64,000 bases of DNA from Vreelandella neptunia. Its GTDB lineage: Bacteria > Pseudomonadota > Gammaproteobacteria > Pseudomonadales > Halomonadaceae. Location of the stretch: contig NZ_JHQL01000004.1 of the NCBI RefSeq assembly GCF_000712975.1, positions 248,001-312,000 of the forward strand, written 5' to 3'. Made by a program: the position numbers and the translations under genes. A model generated the notes under the pieces. That model was not told the DNA's origin and ran no database searches. It saw only the letters and a program-made list of their open reading frames with translations. Positions 28,821-36,545 of this stretch are shown piece after piece (the stretch's first letter is position 1; every line of letters starts with the position of its first letter).

Positions 28821-31475
28821 ATGGAGCTTAAGGAATACCAGCAAGGCGTGCTCGGCAAACTGGATCGCTACCTCACGGTGCTGGCTAAGCAGCGCGAAGA
28901 GGCGGAAGACTTCGTGGAATTTCAGAAGAGCAAGGGCAAGGCGGCTACCTTGGGTGATTACTGCCGGGATGCTTGGGATCAGCTCAATACCGAGCGGTTG
29001 TTGCCCTACCTCTACCAGAATGGCAATCCCGTGGTGGCCCCCTACTTGTCTCGCTATGACGGTCTGGGTGGCTCGATTCCCAATATTTGCCTGAAGGTGC
29101 CTACAGGCGGCGGCAAGACACTGCTGGCCACGGCCGCACTTGAACGCGTGCAGACCGATTATTTCAAACGCCAGACCGGACTGGTGCTGTGGGTAGTGCC
29201 ATCGGAGGCGATTTACCGGCAAACCTGGAAGCAGCTGGCCAACCGGGAACATCCTTACCGACAGATGCTGGAACGCGCTTCTGGCGGGCGGGTGAAGCTA
29301 CTGGAAAAGAGTGACGCCTTTACCCGCTGGGATGTGGAGGGCCAATTGTGCGTCATGCTGTTGATGCTGCCCTCGGCAGCCCGCAAGTCCAAGGAAACGC
29401 TGCGGCTGTTCCGCGACAGCGGCCGCTTCACCTCTTTCTTCCCGCCGGAAGACGCCAATGAAGCTATCGAGGCCCTGCTGCAACAGGTGCCCAACCTGGA
29501 TCAAAATGACCTGGCTGATCTGGGATACAGCGACGGCATTGTGCCGGGTTCCGTCTCGGTCAAGCAAAGCCTGGGCAATGTCTTGCGGCTGGTGCACCCG
29601 GTGGTAGTTATTGACGAAGGTCACAAGGCCTATTCCGATACTGCCCGCGATACCCTGGCGGGCTTTAACCCTCGCTTTATCTTGGAACTCTCCGCAACGC
29701 CTAATACTAATGGTAAGCATCAATCCAATGTGCTGGTGAATGTGCCGGGGGCTGACCTCAAAGACGAGGAGATGATCAAACTACCGATCAATGTGATCAA
29801 TGAGGGCAAGGGCGGCTGGAAGCACACGCTGTCTCTAGCACATGCCAAACAGCAGGAGCTGGAACAGGCAGGGCTGGCGTTTCAGAGCGAATCTGGTCGT
29901 TATATTCGCCCCATCGTGCTGGTTCGTGTGGAGCGTACCGGCAAGGAACAGCGTGACGCCGGGTTTGTACACGCAGAGGATGCACGTGAATACCTGCGTG
30001 ACCAACTCGGAGTGAAGAAGGAGTATATCCGCCTCAAGACCTCCAGTGATGATGAGCTGGCGGATGAAGACCTGCTTTCACCCACCTCACCGGTGCGCTT
30101 CATTATCACCAAAGACGCTCTGCGCGAAGGTTGGGACTGCCCCTTTGCCTATGTGTTGGCGGTCTTGTCCCGTACCACTGCCACCACGGCACTGACCCAG
30201 ATGATCGGGCGCGTATTGCGTCAGCCCCATGCTCGGGCAACTGGCGTAGAAACACTTGATGAGTGTTACGTCTTCACCTTCGATCAGGATGTGACAGAAG
30301 CCGTCAATGGTGTGCGCAAGGGGTTGGAAGATGAAGGCATGGCTGACCTGGCCTCCAGCGTCAAAGCCGTTGACCCAAACAGCGGGCAGGCCCGCAATAT
30401 GCGCAGGGAGATCATCAACCGCAATAGCAAATTTTCCGGGTTGCCTCCGATCTTTTTGCCGCGTGTCCTACATCAGGATAGCGACACCCCAGATGGCTAT
30501 CGTCCCCTAGATTATGAGCGGGATGTGCTGGGTGCTCTGGACTGGGAAGCCGTGCAATTCCTGACCTCCGATAAGGCTTCTATGAACGATGCCAAGCTGC
30601 AGCGTACAGTGGCTCGCATTAGCCTCGACCGGAGAGCAAAAGCAGGCGAACAGACGGTATTTGATCTAGAGCAGGAAGATATCGAAGTAATGCCAGAGGA
30701 AGGGCTGGACACACCCTACTTGGTGCGCCAGTTGCTAGACGTGGTGCCTAATCCCTGGCAAGGGATGCGCTTGCTAGAGGAAACCCTGACTGCCTTGCGA
30801 GCCAAAGGTGTCACCAATGAACAGATTTATATCAATCGACTGGACTTGGTGCAGACCATGAAGTCGGACTTGCGTGCGCAGGTGAACACCATGGCCGAAT
30901 CACTGTTCCTCGCTAAACTGGAAAGCGGTGAAATTGCCCTTCGGCTGGTGTCATCAAATGACCCAGCTTTGAACTGGAAAATTGCCGAGACGCTGGAAAT
31001 CGACGTATCTGATGTTGATCCGTTGCTATACCGCAAGAATGGTGAGCCGCTGGAAAAAAACCTTTTCGAAAAAGTCTATCAGAAAGAGTTTAATGACTTA
31101 GAAAAGAAAACGGCTTGGTATCTTGACGAAAGTCAGTGTGTTTACTGGTGGCACCGTATTGCTGTTAACCAGCGCTCCTACGGCTTGCAGGGCTGGCAAC
31201 GTCACCGTGTCTACCCCGACCTGCTAGCATGTGTGCATGGTACCGAAAATGGAAAATTCCGATTCTCGGTGCTAGAAACCAAGGGCGATCATCTAAAAGG
31301 AAATGATGATACAGAGTACAAGCGCAAGCTGTTTGAGCTACTGACCCGATATGCCGATGTAACCGCAGAAGTTGGCCAGCTGGATCTTGAAGAGCAAGGG
31401 GACACAGTTAGTTTCCAGATGTTAATGGAAAAGGATTGGAAGCAAACTGTTTCTGAAGCTTTAAAGAAGTCCTAA
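28821..31475 (+). CDS. Type III restriction enzyme helicase-nuclease (Res)
   Basis: The 884-residue protein has the Res domain order: Walker A V-P-T-G-G-G-K-T-L-L at about 92-101, the DEAD-like box V-V-I-D-E-G-H-K-A near 260, L-S-A-T-P-N, and later the helicase motif Q-M-I-G-R-V-L-R-Q-P. At the C terminus Y-P-D-L-L (about 797-801) and V-L-E-T-K-G (about 817-822) form the PD-(D/E)XK nuclease site. It translocates from the site recognised by Mod and cleaves DNA. Full length and undamaged. The gene starts 2 bp after the mod stop. Confidence 0.9.
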   Translation: MELKEYQQGVLGKLDRYLTVLAKQREEAEDFVEFQKSKGKAATLGDYCRDAWDQLNTERLLPYLYQNGNPVVAPYLSRYDGLGGSIPNICLKVPTGGGKTLLATAALERVQTDYFKRQTGLVLWVVPSEAIYRQTWKQLANREHPYRQMLERASGGRVKLLEKSDAFTRWDVEGQLCVMLLMLPSAARKSKETLRLFRDSGRFTSFFPPEDANEAIEALLQQVPNLDQNDLADLGYSDGIVPGSVSVKQSLGNVLRLVHPVVVIDEGHKAYSDTARDTLAGFNPRFILELSATPNTNGKHQSNVLVNVPGADLKDEEMIKLPINVINEGKGGWKHTLSLAHAKQQELEQAGLAFQSESGRYIRPIVLVRVERTGKEQRDAGFVHAEDAREYLRDQLGVKKEYIRLKTSSDDELADEDLLSPTSPVRFIITKDALREGWDCPFAYVLAVLSRTTATTALTQMIGRVLRQPHARATGVETLDECYVFTFDQDVTEAVNGVRKGLEDEGMADLASSVKAVDPNSGQARNMRREIINRNSKFSGLPPIFLPRVLHQDSDTPDGYRPLDYERDVLGALDWEAVQFLTSDKASMNDAKLQRTVARISLDRRAKAGEQTVFDLEQEDIEVMPEEGLDTPYLVRQLLDVVPNPWQGMRLLEETLTALRAKGVTNEQIYINRLDLVQTMKSDLRAQVNTMAESLFLAKLESGEIALRLVSSNDPALNWKIAETLEIDVSDVDPLLYRKNGEPLEKNLFEKVYQKEFNDLEKKTAWYLDESQCVYWWHRIAVNQRSYGLQGWQRHRVYPDLLACVHGTENGKFRFSVLETKGDHLKGNDDTEYKRKLFELLTRYADVTAEVGQLDLEEQGDTVSFQMLMEKDWKQTVSEALKKS

Positions 31476-31572
31476 TATTGGGTGGCTAAGATGCTTTTGT
31501 TAAGGACCCACAACTTACGCAGAGAGCCTTAGTCACCCGCAACAACTTAGAGCACTGTATAAAGAGGAAGCT

Positions 31573-31812
31573 ATGTATTTAGAAAAGATGACCGACACGG
31601 AGCTTCTTAACTTAAGGGATGAAGTAACACAAGAAATGCGTGCCCGGGCACGCTCTAAGCTTGAAGAAACAGCCGAGTATTACATTGGCATATTCGGTTC
31701 AGAGCAAGGTATGGAACAACTAGCAGAGTGCCTTTTCCAAGACATCGCTCAAAAAGTCTATCCAGGCAAATGGGCTGGTTTAGTATCCCATATTAATAAA
31801 ATAAGTGGATGA
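31573..31812 (+). CDS. Small charged hypothetical protein (79 aa)
   Basis: ATG 31573 is preceded by agaggaag. The product is helical and charged (T-D-T-E-L-L-N-L-R-D-E-V-T-Q-E-M-R-A-R-A-R) with no membrane segment or known domain. It lies about 100 bp downstream of res on the same strand, so it could be a small accessory of the restriction system or the start of the next module. Its 3' end overlaps a minus-strand gene remnant. Confidence 0.5.
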   Translation: MYLEKMTDTELLNLRDEVTQEMRARARSKLEETAEYYIGIFGSEQGMEQLAECLFQDIAQKVYPGKWAGLVSHINKISG

Positions 31813-31961
31813 TTTTTAAAAAGCTGGTCTCCAGCAGACAGCAGACCTTTGATCATGTCGATACGAACGACCTCTCTACGCCCCTTCGTATCTACCGATT
31901 GCATGAGCAAACCCACAGGCGATAGAGAATCAATTTTGAAGCTGTAACGAGACATCCACAT
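31758..31961 (-). CDS. Truncated small protein after the mobilization gene
   Basis: The frame starts 8 bp after the stop of the MobC/TraJ-like gene with aaggtgagc upstream, so it looks like the next gene of that operon. It encodes about 67 residues beginning M-W-M-S-R-Y-S-F-K-I-D-S-L. The last 20 or so residues come from sequence that is the antisense of the hypothetical gene 31573-31812, so the original gene was probably cut here when the restriction module and the transfer module were joined. Function unknown. Confidence 0.35.
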   Translation of the reverse strand: MWMSRYSFKIDSLSPVGLLMQSVDTKGRREVVRIDMIKGLLSAGDQLFKNHPLILLIWDTKPAHLPG

Positions 31962-31969
31962 CCTTTCGC

Positions 31970-32500
31970 TCACCTTAAGTTCCAGCGCTTCTGGCTGCCG
32001 GCTACCAGGGCCATCACTTTGTCGTGAAGCTCTCTGACCCGTTTCTGAAGCTCTTCAATGCGAACCTGCTCACGATCCTGATCTTTAATGCGCAATCGAT
32101 TTATGCCCAGTACACCTCCTCCTGAGCTTTCAATCAGATCAGAAAGTGCAAAAGATGCATTCAGCAAAGCTGAGCGCTCCTCCTCATTCATGACGGGTTC
32201 TCGAAGCAACGTTGCTCTTATAAGCGCTGAAGCCCAGCGAGTACGATTTCTGAACCCTTCATAATCTGCTCGCTCTTCGATCATGGTGCGCTCATGCTGT
32301 GTAAGCCGAACCGTAAGCTTGCATGACTTGGGCCCCCGGACAATGTCATGCCCTTCTTCGGCAATACTCTCTCCGCAAACGCGCTGAATCATTTCTCTTA
32401 GTACGTCTGACTCCGATCGGCCTGATGCTTCACAAAGGCGCTGCCAGGCTTCCTTCTCGGCTGGTGTCAGTCTGGTCTTGACCACTGCTGTTTCTATCAT
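31970..32500 (-). CDS. MobC/TraJ-like relaxosome accessory protein
   Basis: Start at ATG 32500 behind gagg; the longer frame to 32575 lacks a site. The 176-residue protein has two similar halves: T-R-L-T-P-A-E-K-E-A-W-Q-R-L-C-E-A-S-G and L-T-V-R-L-T-Q-H-E-R-T-M-I-E-E-R-A-D, each resembling the ribbon-helix-helix region of plasmid mobilization proteins. The end is a predicted coiled coil (R-E-Q-V-R-I-E-E-L-Q-K-R-V-R-E-L). MobC-type proteins bind the transfer origin and help the relaxase. No relaxase gene is in the window. The repeat-rich non-coding block just upstream (32575-32770) could be the bound site. Confidence 0.6.
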   Translation of the reverse strand: MIETAVVKTRLTPAEKEAWQRLCEASGRSESDVLREMIQRVCGESIAEEGHDIVRGPKSCKLTVRLTQHERTMIEERADYEGFRNRTRWASALIRATLLREPVMNEEERSALLNASFALSDLIESSGGGVLGINRLRIKDQDREQVRIEELQKRVRELHDKVMALVAGSQKRWNLR

Positions 32501-32613
32501 TTCGTCATCCTCTATCACGTGCTGCCCATCGAATCTGGTACCAAATGCCAGCATGTCTGTGGCAACTGCCACCACTTTGCGAATCCTGCCCTAGCTCCCA
32601 AAACGCTCATGGG

Positions 32614-32629
32614 TTTCGTACGCACGAAA
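32614..32629. repeat. TTTCGTACGCACGAAA palindrome, copy 1
   Basis: Sixteen-base palindrome with one central mismatch. Same sequence at 32737-32752 and, in perfect form, at 34548-34563 and 35211-35226. Probable binding site of a regulator of the transfer genes. Confidence 0.6.
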
Positions 32630-32736
32630 TTTTGACTCTGGCAGTGCCCTCTCTCGCGCTACGAATAGGGCGGTGGTACCACGTGCTGGCAGTTCGCGAA
32701 TCCTGCCCTAGCCCTAGCTCTATACCCATTCATTCT

Positions 32737-32752
32737 TTTCGTACGCACGAAA
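32737..32752. repeat. TTTCGTACGCACGAAA palindrome, copy 2
   Basis: Identical to copy 1; lies 54 bp upstream of no gene on the plus strand and just downstream of the 64-residue gene on the minus strand, inside the repeat-rich block. Confidence 0.6.
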
Positions 32753-32805
32753 ATGGGTTCAGGGACGCGCTAGGCTACCCCGTTAGTAATACGCACGGAC
32801 CTGTC

Positions 32806-33000
32806 TCAAACCTGCTCGTCGCCTGGGGCTGAGCGGGAGGCTTCGCCATTAGTAATAGGGGAGGCACTTGTCTCATCTTCAAGAACCTCTCCCCACTTGC
32901 GCCGGCGCTTGGCCATCTCAGCTTTCATCCACTGCCCGGCGGCGCGCATCTCGGCTCGCAGTTGCTCGATCTCCTCGGGTGTCAAATGTCGGTAGCTCAT
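32806..33000 (-). CDS. Small hydrophilic protein of the transfer operon
   Basis: The ATG overlaps the stop of the upstream membrane-protein gene (ATGA) and follows aaggagacc. Its 64 residues are charged and helical (T-P-E-E-I-E-Q-L-R-A-E-M-R-A-A-G), followed by a Ser/Ala-rich tail. No family recognised. Operon position suggests a role tied to the conjugation genes. Confidence 0.55.
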   Translation of the reverse strand: MSYRHLTPEEIEQLRAEMRAAGQWMKAEMAKRRRKWGEVLEDETSASPITNGEASRSAPGDEQV

Positions 33001-33290
33001 GAGGTCTCCTTCTGAGATGGATCACGCCGGAGCTCGGGATATATCGCTGCTCGCCATTGCCACTGAAGAACGCATACGGCAATACCGACCACACAGACAA
33101 ACAGGGTACGAGCAGCCTCGCCATCGCCAGCAAGGGCGACGCTAATCAAACCAGGCAGTTCAGGGAGCAATGCCACAGACAACAGGATACCCACCACCAG
33201 TAACATGCCCGAGATGGTCAGCCCTACCCCACGCTTTACCCGTGCCCAGCGGACGCGACAGGTATCTAACCACTTGATATTGGTATTCAT
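32997..33290 (-). CDS. Small membrane protein of the transfer operon
   Basis: 97 residues with two hydrophobic segments, at about 22-50 (G-M-L-L-V-V-G-I-L-L-S-V-A-L-L) and 64-78 (L-F-V-C-V-V-G-I-A-V-C-V), and basic ends. It starts 3 bp after the VirB6 stop behind ggaggctaa. Family unknown; likely an inner-membrane component or relic of the type IV secretion cluster. Confidence 0.55.
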   Translation of the reverse strand: MNTNIKWLDTCRVRWARVKRGVGLTISGMLLVVGILLSVALLPELPGLISVALAGDGEAARTLFVCVVGIAVCVLQWQWRAAIYPELRRDPSQKETS

Positions 33291-33293
33291 GAC

Positions 33294-34289
33294 TTAGCCT
33301 CCTGTCATCGTGTTGCCAGCACCGAAACGCTTCTGGTAGGCACGATAGGCAGACTTGGCGCCACGGTAAGGAGAGGTTGCTGCACTGCCTACTAAGCGTA
33401 CATCACGTTGAACGCCGCGATACTGACGGCGGATGGCTGAGGGACGCATCGCGGACATAGCAGAGCCCAGAGCGCCCTGAGTTGCCAATGCCACACCGCC
33501 GCCCAATGCAGAAGCAATGGCCGGCACCTGCTTAAGCACGAGGATGCCAAGAGCAAAAAAAGCAATCAGATAGGCACTTGTGGTCATACTGGCCATGCTG
33601 CCTGCCGAGGATTCCACGATGTTCATGAACGCTTCGCTGACATCGATGACCATGCGCCCAATGGCGGAACCCAAAACCAGCAGCATGCCGAAATTAATCA
33701 CCATGCCCAGCCAGCTCTCGAAAAAGCGTTGGGTGCTGTTAAACAGCAGGCCGATGATAAAGAGCGGACCAATCGCCAACAGCACTGTCGTTGCCACCTT
33801 GCTGGCCAGCAGGAGAAAAGCCACTACGATGGCAACACCACCACCAAACACCATGATCAGAATTGCCACTAAATACATGCCGAAATCACCACTCATGACT
33901 CCCGCTTTATCCCAGGCCTGATCAGCTACGGCGAGAACGCGGGAGAACAGGCTGTCCAAAATGGCCGCGGCACCTCCATTGGACCCCGTGATGACTGCTG
34001 CTACCTTTTCCGGGCCGTGAGCCAGCACGTCCACCACGACGCCCATATAGGTACCGATCGTCAGTCCCAGTGTCATGATGAAGCCGATGCGAAGGATGCG
34101 AAAAATACCCTCCTGCAAGGGCTCATTGACTTTGCCAAACATCATCAAATAGCCCCAGATGGCAATCCAGACGATCAACATGCTGGTAAACATTGGAGTG
34201 ATGTAAGCGATGAGGTCAGTAGCCGTGTTGACGATGTACTGGTCCAGTGCCTGATCAACCACGGAGAACATGCCTTCAAACAGGTTCAT
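33294..34289 (-). CDS. VirB6/TrbL-type conjugation membrane protein
   Basis: The 331-residue protein has five to six membrane segments (for example I-V-W-I-A-I-W-G-Y-L-M-M, I-L-I-M-V-F-G-G-G-V-A-I, L-L-A-I-G-P-L-F-I-I-G-L-L-F) and the VirB6 hallmark of a long periplasmic loop between segments two and three, then a basic C-terminal tail rich in Arg, Tyr and Ala. VirB6 forms part of the inner-membrane channel of type IV secretion. The ATG overlaps the EexN stop (ATGA). VirB4, VirB8-11 and VirD4 are absent, so it cannot build a working channel alone. Confidence 0.8.
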   Translation of the reverse strand: MNLFEGMFSVVDQALDQYIVNTATDLIAYITPMFTSMLIVWIAIWGYLMMFGKVNEPLQEGIFRILRIGFIMTLGLTIGTYMGVVVDVLAHGPEKVAAVITGSNGGAAAILDSLFSRVLAVADQAWDKAGVMSGDFGMYLVAILIMVFGGGVAIVVAFLLLASKVATTVLLAIGPLFIIGLLFNSTQRFFESWLGMVINFGMLLVLGSAIGRMVIDVSEAFMNIVESSAGSMASMTTSAYLIAFFALGILVLKQVPAIASALGGGVALATQGALGSAMSAMRPSAIRRQYRGVQRDVRLVGSAATSPYRGAKSAYRAYQKRFGAGNTMTGG

Positions 34290-34579
34290 GAGTCCTCCTC
34301 GCTTTTGAGGCTAGACAGATCGAGCTCGAAGGGCTCACCGCTAGACAGTGCCCGCTCCGCTTGGAGTGCATTAATGCAATTCGGCGCCTCCTGGAGTTCG
34401 CCAGGGTTGTTCCCACACGTCTCCAGTGTCACCTTGCGCTCGTCGTCATGCGCTTTGTACCAGTCTACGGTCTGCACCGGGCCAGTATCCGGGGTGTCAT
34501 CAAAGCACCCGGACTGCGCAACGCTGACCAGAACCACAACGGCGATATTTCGTGCGCACGAAATTTTCCTGGTACTCAT
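34286..34579 (-). CDS. EexN-family entry-exclusion lipoprotein
   Basis: 97 residues with a lipoprotein signal (V-A-Q-S-G-C at about 20-25) and the EexN pattern D-W-Y-K-A-H-D-D-E-R, C-G-N-N-P-G-E-L and P-N-C-I-N-A. EexN proteins reduce redundant transfer between cells carrying the same element. Start at ATG 34579 behind aaggagg. Two oddities: a perfect 16-bp palindrome lies inside its first codons and encodes part of K-I-S-C-A-R, and its C terminus carries S-S-G-E-P-F-E-L-D, the same nine residues that end the neighbouring VirB5. Confidence 0.75.
   Translation of the reverse strand: MSTRKISCARNIAVVVLVSVAQSGCFDDTPDTGPVQTVDWYKAHDDERKVTLETCGNNPGELQEAPNCINALQAERALSSGEPFELDLSSLKSEEDS
34548..34563. 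repeat. Perfect palindrome TTTCGTGCGCACGAAA inside eexN start
   Basis: Eight-base perfect arms, extended by one more pair to 18 bp (34547-34564). It lies about 16 bases into the EexN coding region, at nearly the same offset as the copy in virB5. Candidate operator. Confidence 0.65.
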
Positions 34580-34588
34580 AAAGCCTCC

Positions 34589-35239
34589 TTACCAATCAAG
34601 CTCGAAAGGTTCTCCTGATGAAGCGACACGCATCTGCTGAACCCGCTGAGCGTGAAGCGCCTGGTTGGCCTCGGCCTGCGAACGGAACATGGACAGTTTG
34701 GCCATCTCGTTTTGCAGCATGACTTGTTCGGCGCCGATACGGGCCTGGAGGTCCAGAATGTCTTTCTGGTCCGGGCTGTTGTTGACCTCAGACACCAAGC
34801 CCGTCAGCTCGCTGAAACGCTCCTGAGCCTGTTCCAGGGACTTTTGGGACTGGCCAAGCCAGGTCGCCGTGTTCTGGTTGCCGCTGTCGTACAGGTCCGC
34901 CACGTCGCCGGTCAGGCCATGTTCGTTCGCACCTCTGATGCCGGCGTCACTTAGCACCTGGTTAGGATCGACATTCACGGCAGTGTCATAGGCCGAGTCG
35001 ATGACGTTGCCCAGGCCACGAACCCCGCTCATGCTGTCCAGCTCCTTATTGGCTGTTTCGAGCTGGCTTTTTAGTTGCTCGATTTGGGTAAGCATGTGCT
35101 GAACCTGCAAAATCTGCTGGGTCAGGCTCGACACGTCGATAACGGGAATCCCGCCTGCCATGGCTGGCTGCGATAGTCCGATGGTGGCCGCGAGGGCGAC
35201 ACCGGCCATTTTTCGTGCGCACGAAATTTTGTTGCTCAT
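34589..35239 (-). CDS. VirB5/TrbJ-type conjugation protein
   Basis: Start at ATG 35239, with aaaggagg 7 bases upstream; a TTG at 35245 is less likely. The 216-residue protein has a signal peptide (A-A-T-I-G-L-S-Q-P-A-M-A-G-G at about 13-26) and then long helices: L-T-Q-Q-I-L-Q-V-Q-H-M-L-T-Q-I-E-Q-L and later A-E-A-N-Q-A-L-H-A-Q-R. VirB5 proteins are minor pilus proteins and adhesins. The final residues are A-S-S-G-E-P-F-E-L-D-W, shared with EexN. The order VirB5-EexN-VirB6 matches TrbJ-TrbK-TrbL of conjugative plasmids. Confidence 0.8.
   Translation of the reverse strand: MSNKISCARKMAGVALAATIGLSQPAMAGGIPVIDVSSLTQQILQVQHMLTQIEQLKSQLETANKELDSMSGVRGLGNVIDSAYDTAVNVDPNQVLSDAGIRGANEHGLTGDVADLYDSGNQNTATWLGQSQKSLEQAQERFSELTGLVSEVNNSPDQKDILDLQARIGAEQVMLQNEMAKLSMFRSQAEANQALHAQRVQQMRVASSGEPFELDW
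35211..35226. repeat. Perfect palindrome TTTCGTGCGCACGAAA inside virB5 start
   Basis: Identical to the copy at 34548-34563 and located 13 bases after the virB5 ATG, where it encodes part of K-I-S-C-A-R. Candidate operator or RNA hairpin. Confidence 0.65.
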
Positions 35240-35241
35240 GA

Positions 35242-35565
35242 TCAAACCTCCTTTTGACGATCCTGACGGGTCGCCTTGGCCTCCAGACGCCGTTTCGTTC
35301 TCTGGAGCGTGAGCGACCGCTTTTCAAAATCCAGACTTTTCAGGTCGATGGACTCCATCACCTCTTTCATCTCCTCGATGCAGGTGAAGAAGTCTTCGGG
35401 AAGGGCTTCCAACCCTTCGGTGAGAAAATCGCAGGCGTAACCGGCGATGATCACCAGAGTTTGAATCTCACTCTGGATGGCGTGCTGTTCGACCGCGTGT
35501 GATCGGTACAGCCGTGATAGGCCACTGTCGGTGAAGGCGGGTGTGATACCCTGTCTGTTAGCCAT
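35242..35565 (-). CDS. Helical hypothetical protein upstream of VirB5
   Basis: 107 residues, start ATG 35565 behind aggaggc; the stop lies 2 bp before the VirB5 start. The middle (H-A-I-Q-S-E-I-Q-T-L-V-I-I-A-G-Y-A) and the charged end (R-S-L-T-L-Q-R-T-K-R-R-L-E-A-K-A) are helical. No signal peptide and no recognised domain. By position it belongs to the transfer operon. Confidence 0.55.
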   Translation of the reverse strand: MANRQGITPAFTDSGLSRLYRSHAVEQHAIQSEIQTLVIIAGYACDFLTEGLEALPEDFFTCIEEMKEVMESIDLKSLDFEKRSLTLQRTKRRLEAKATRQDRQKEV

Positions 35566-35638
35566 GGGTGCCTCCTATGCAGGCAGTCGTGGTTAGGTGC
35601 GGTCGGGGCCATCACCCCCGTTCCGCGCCGCTTGAGTT

Positions 35639-36325
35639 TTATGTGCGGAGGGTTCTGCGCATTTCTTCTACTGCAGGAGCTCCAACCTTGTCGCTGCCGT
35701 AATTTCTGGCTATCAGGTCTGCTCTTTGCTGGCCCAATAACTCAGCCATCTCCGCCCGAGTTAATTTTGATTCGGACCCAAGATAACTCTTGACCTTGGC
35801 CGCCTCGCTTTTATTTCTTGATGTACTCTGTGTTGTATTCTCTGTAATAGATTTGCCCTTTGGTCGAATCAAGGTTTGACCATCCTGATCACCAGATTGG
35901 CCAGAAGGGATAGTAGAATCGACCAAAGGGAAAAACTGGGAATTACAATCACTTCCAGAAGGGTCGTCGTCGAATTGCTCCGCCAGAAGCTCAAGCAAGC
36001 GCTCGCAGTTCACCCGATACCACATTTTTGCAGGTACATCTCTCCTTTCCTCTTCCAATACGCCAATTTCCACTAGCGATTTCCTAGCATTAGCCTGCTG
36101 CTTTGGAGAAAGCCCAGTTTCTGACTCCCAGCTATCTCTGCCACGCTGATTCTTATAAAACCACCCGCCTCTTTCCTCCGCCTTGGTGTTACGCGTCCAG
36201 TAAAATGCTTGGCTGAGAAAAACTGCACCAGGAACTGAAACGCCGGGAAGGAGCGTGAATGCGGCATGATAAGCAACTACCCTACCCAGGATCTTCTGTA
36301 CTACCGAGGGACTAACACGCGCCAT
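35639..36325 (-). CDS. Replication-type winged-helix protein
   Basis: Start at ATG 36325, which overlaps the end of the upstream regulator gene by 14 bases. In 228 residues, the first 110 form a winged-helix-like region (A-F-Y-W-T-R-N-T, W-F-Y-K-N-Q-R-G-R-D-S-W-E-S-E-T-G-L-S, A-R-K-S-L-V-E-I-G-V-L-E-E) seen in plasmid and phage replication or primosome-loading proteins. The rest is Ser/Gly/Gln-rich and probably flexible. A replication-initiator or accessory role is inferred; a plain DNA-binding protein is possible. It fits a plasmid origin for this part of the island. Confidence 0.5.
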   Translation of the reverse strand: MARVSPSVVQKILGRVVAYHAAFTLLPGVSVPGAVFLSQAFYWTRNTKAEERGGWFYKNQRGRDSWESETGLSPKQQANARKSLVEIGVLEEERRDVPAKMWYRVNCERLLELLAEQFDDDPSGSDCNSQFFPLVDSTIPSGQSGDQDGQTLIRPKGKSITENTTQSTSRNKSEAAKVKSYLGSESKLTRAEMAELLGQQRADLIARNYGSDKVGAPAVEEMRRTLRT

Positions 36326-36545
36326 ATTCAGAAGGCTCCAAATCCAGAGCGTCTTTGACTTGGAGCGTCCGGAAATAGACACGACGCCCTACCTTCACCA
36401 TCGTCGGCTTCAGCTTTCGAGAGACCTCAGTATCTGAATAAAGAGAAACTCGCACACCATCGGGCGAACGACCAAGAAGATCCGCCAGGTCTGTTATGCT
36501 CATCAGTAGGCCGAACCGATCTACAAGATAGTCTTCGACTTTCAT
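36312..36545 (-). CDS. Small DNA-binding regulator (AlpA/helix-turn-helix type)
   Basis: Start at ATG 36545 (M-K-V-E-D-Y) with ggag 8 bases upstream. The 77-residue protein has a helix-turn-helix pattern, L-A-D-L-L-G-R-S-P-D-G-V-R-V-S-L, then V-G-R-R-V-Y-F-R-T, like small phage and plasmid regulators. It heads the transfer/replication operon and may bind the AT-rich region directly upstream. Confidence 0.55.
   Translation of the reverse strand: MKVEDYLVDRFGLLMSITDLADLLGRSPDGVRVSLYSDTEVSRKLKPTMVKVGRRVYFRTLQVKDALDLEPSEYGAC

Larger units (their letters stand above)
32501..32805. other. Non-coding repeat-rich region, candidate transfer origin or control region
   Basis: No gene. Two imperfect copies of a unit begin gcgaatcctgccctagc (32579 and 32695) and each is followed 18-30 bp later by TTTCGTACGCACGAAA (32614-32629 and 32737-32752). 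The near palindrome is related to the perfect versions at 34548 and 35211. The position, next to a MobC-like gene, would suit an oriT or an operator cluster; there is no relaxase to confirm the first. Confidence 0.5.
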
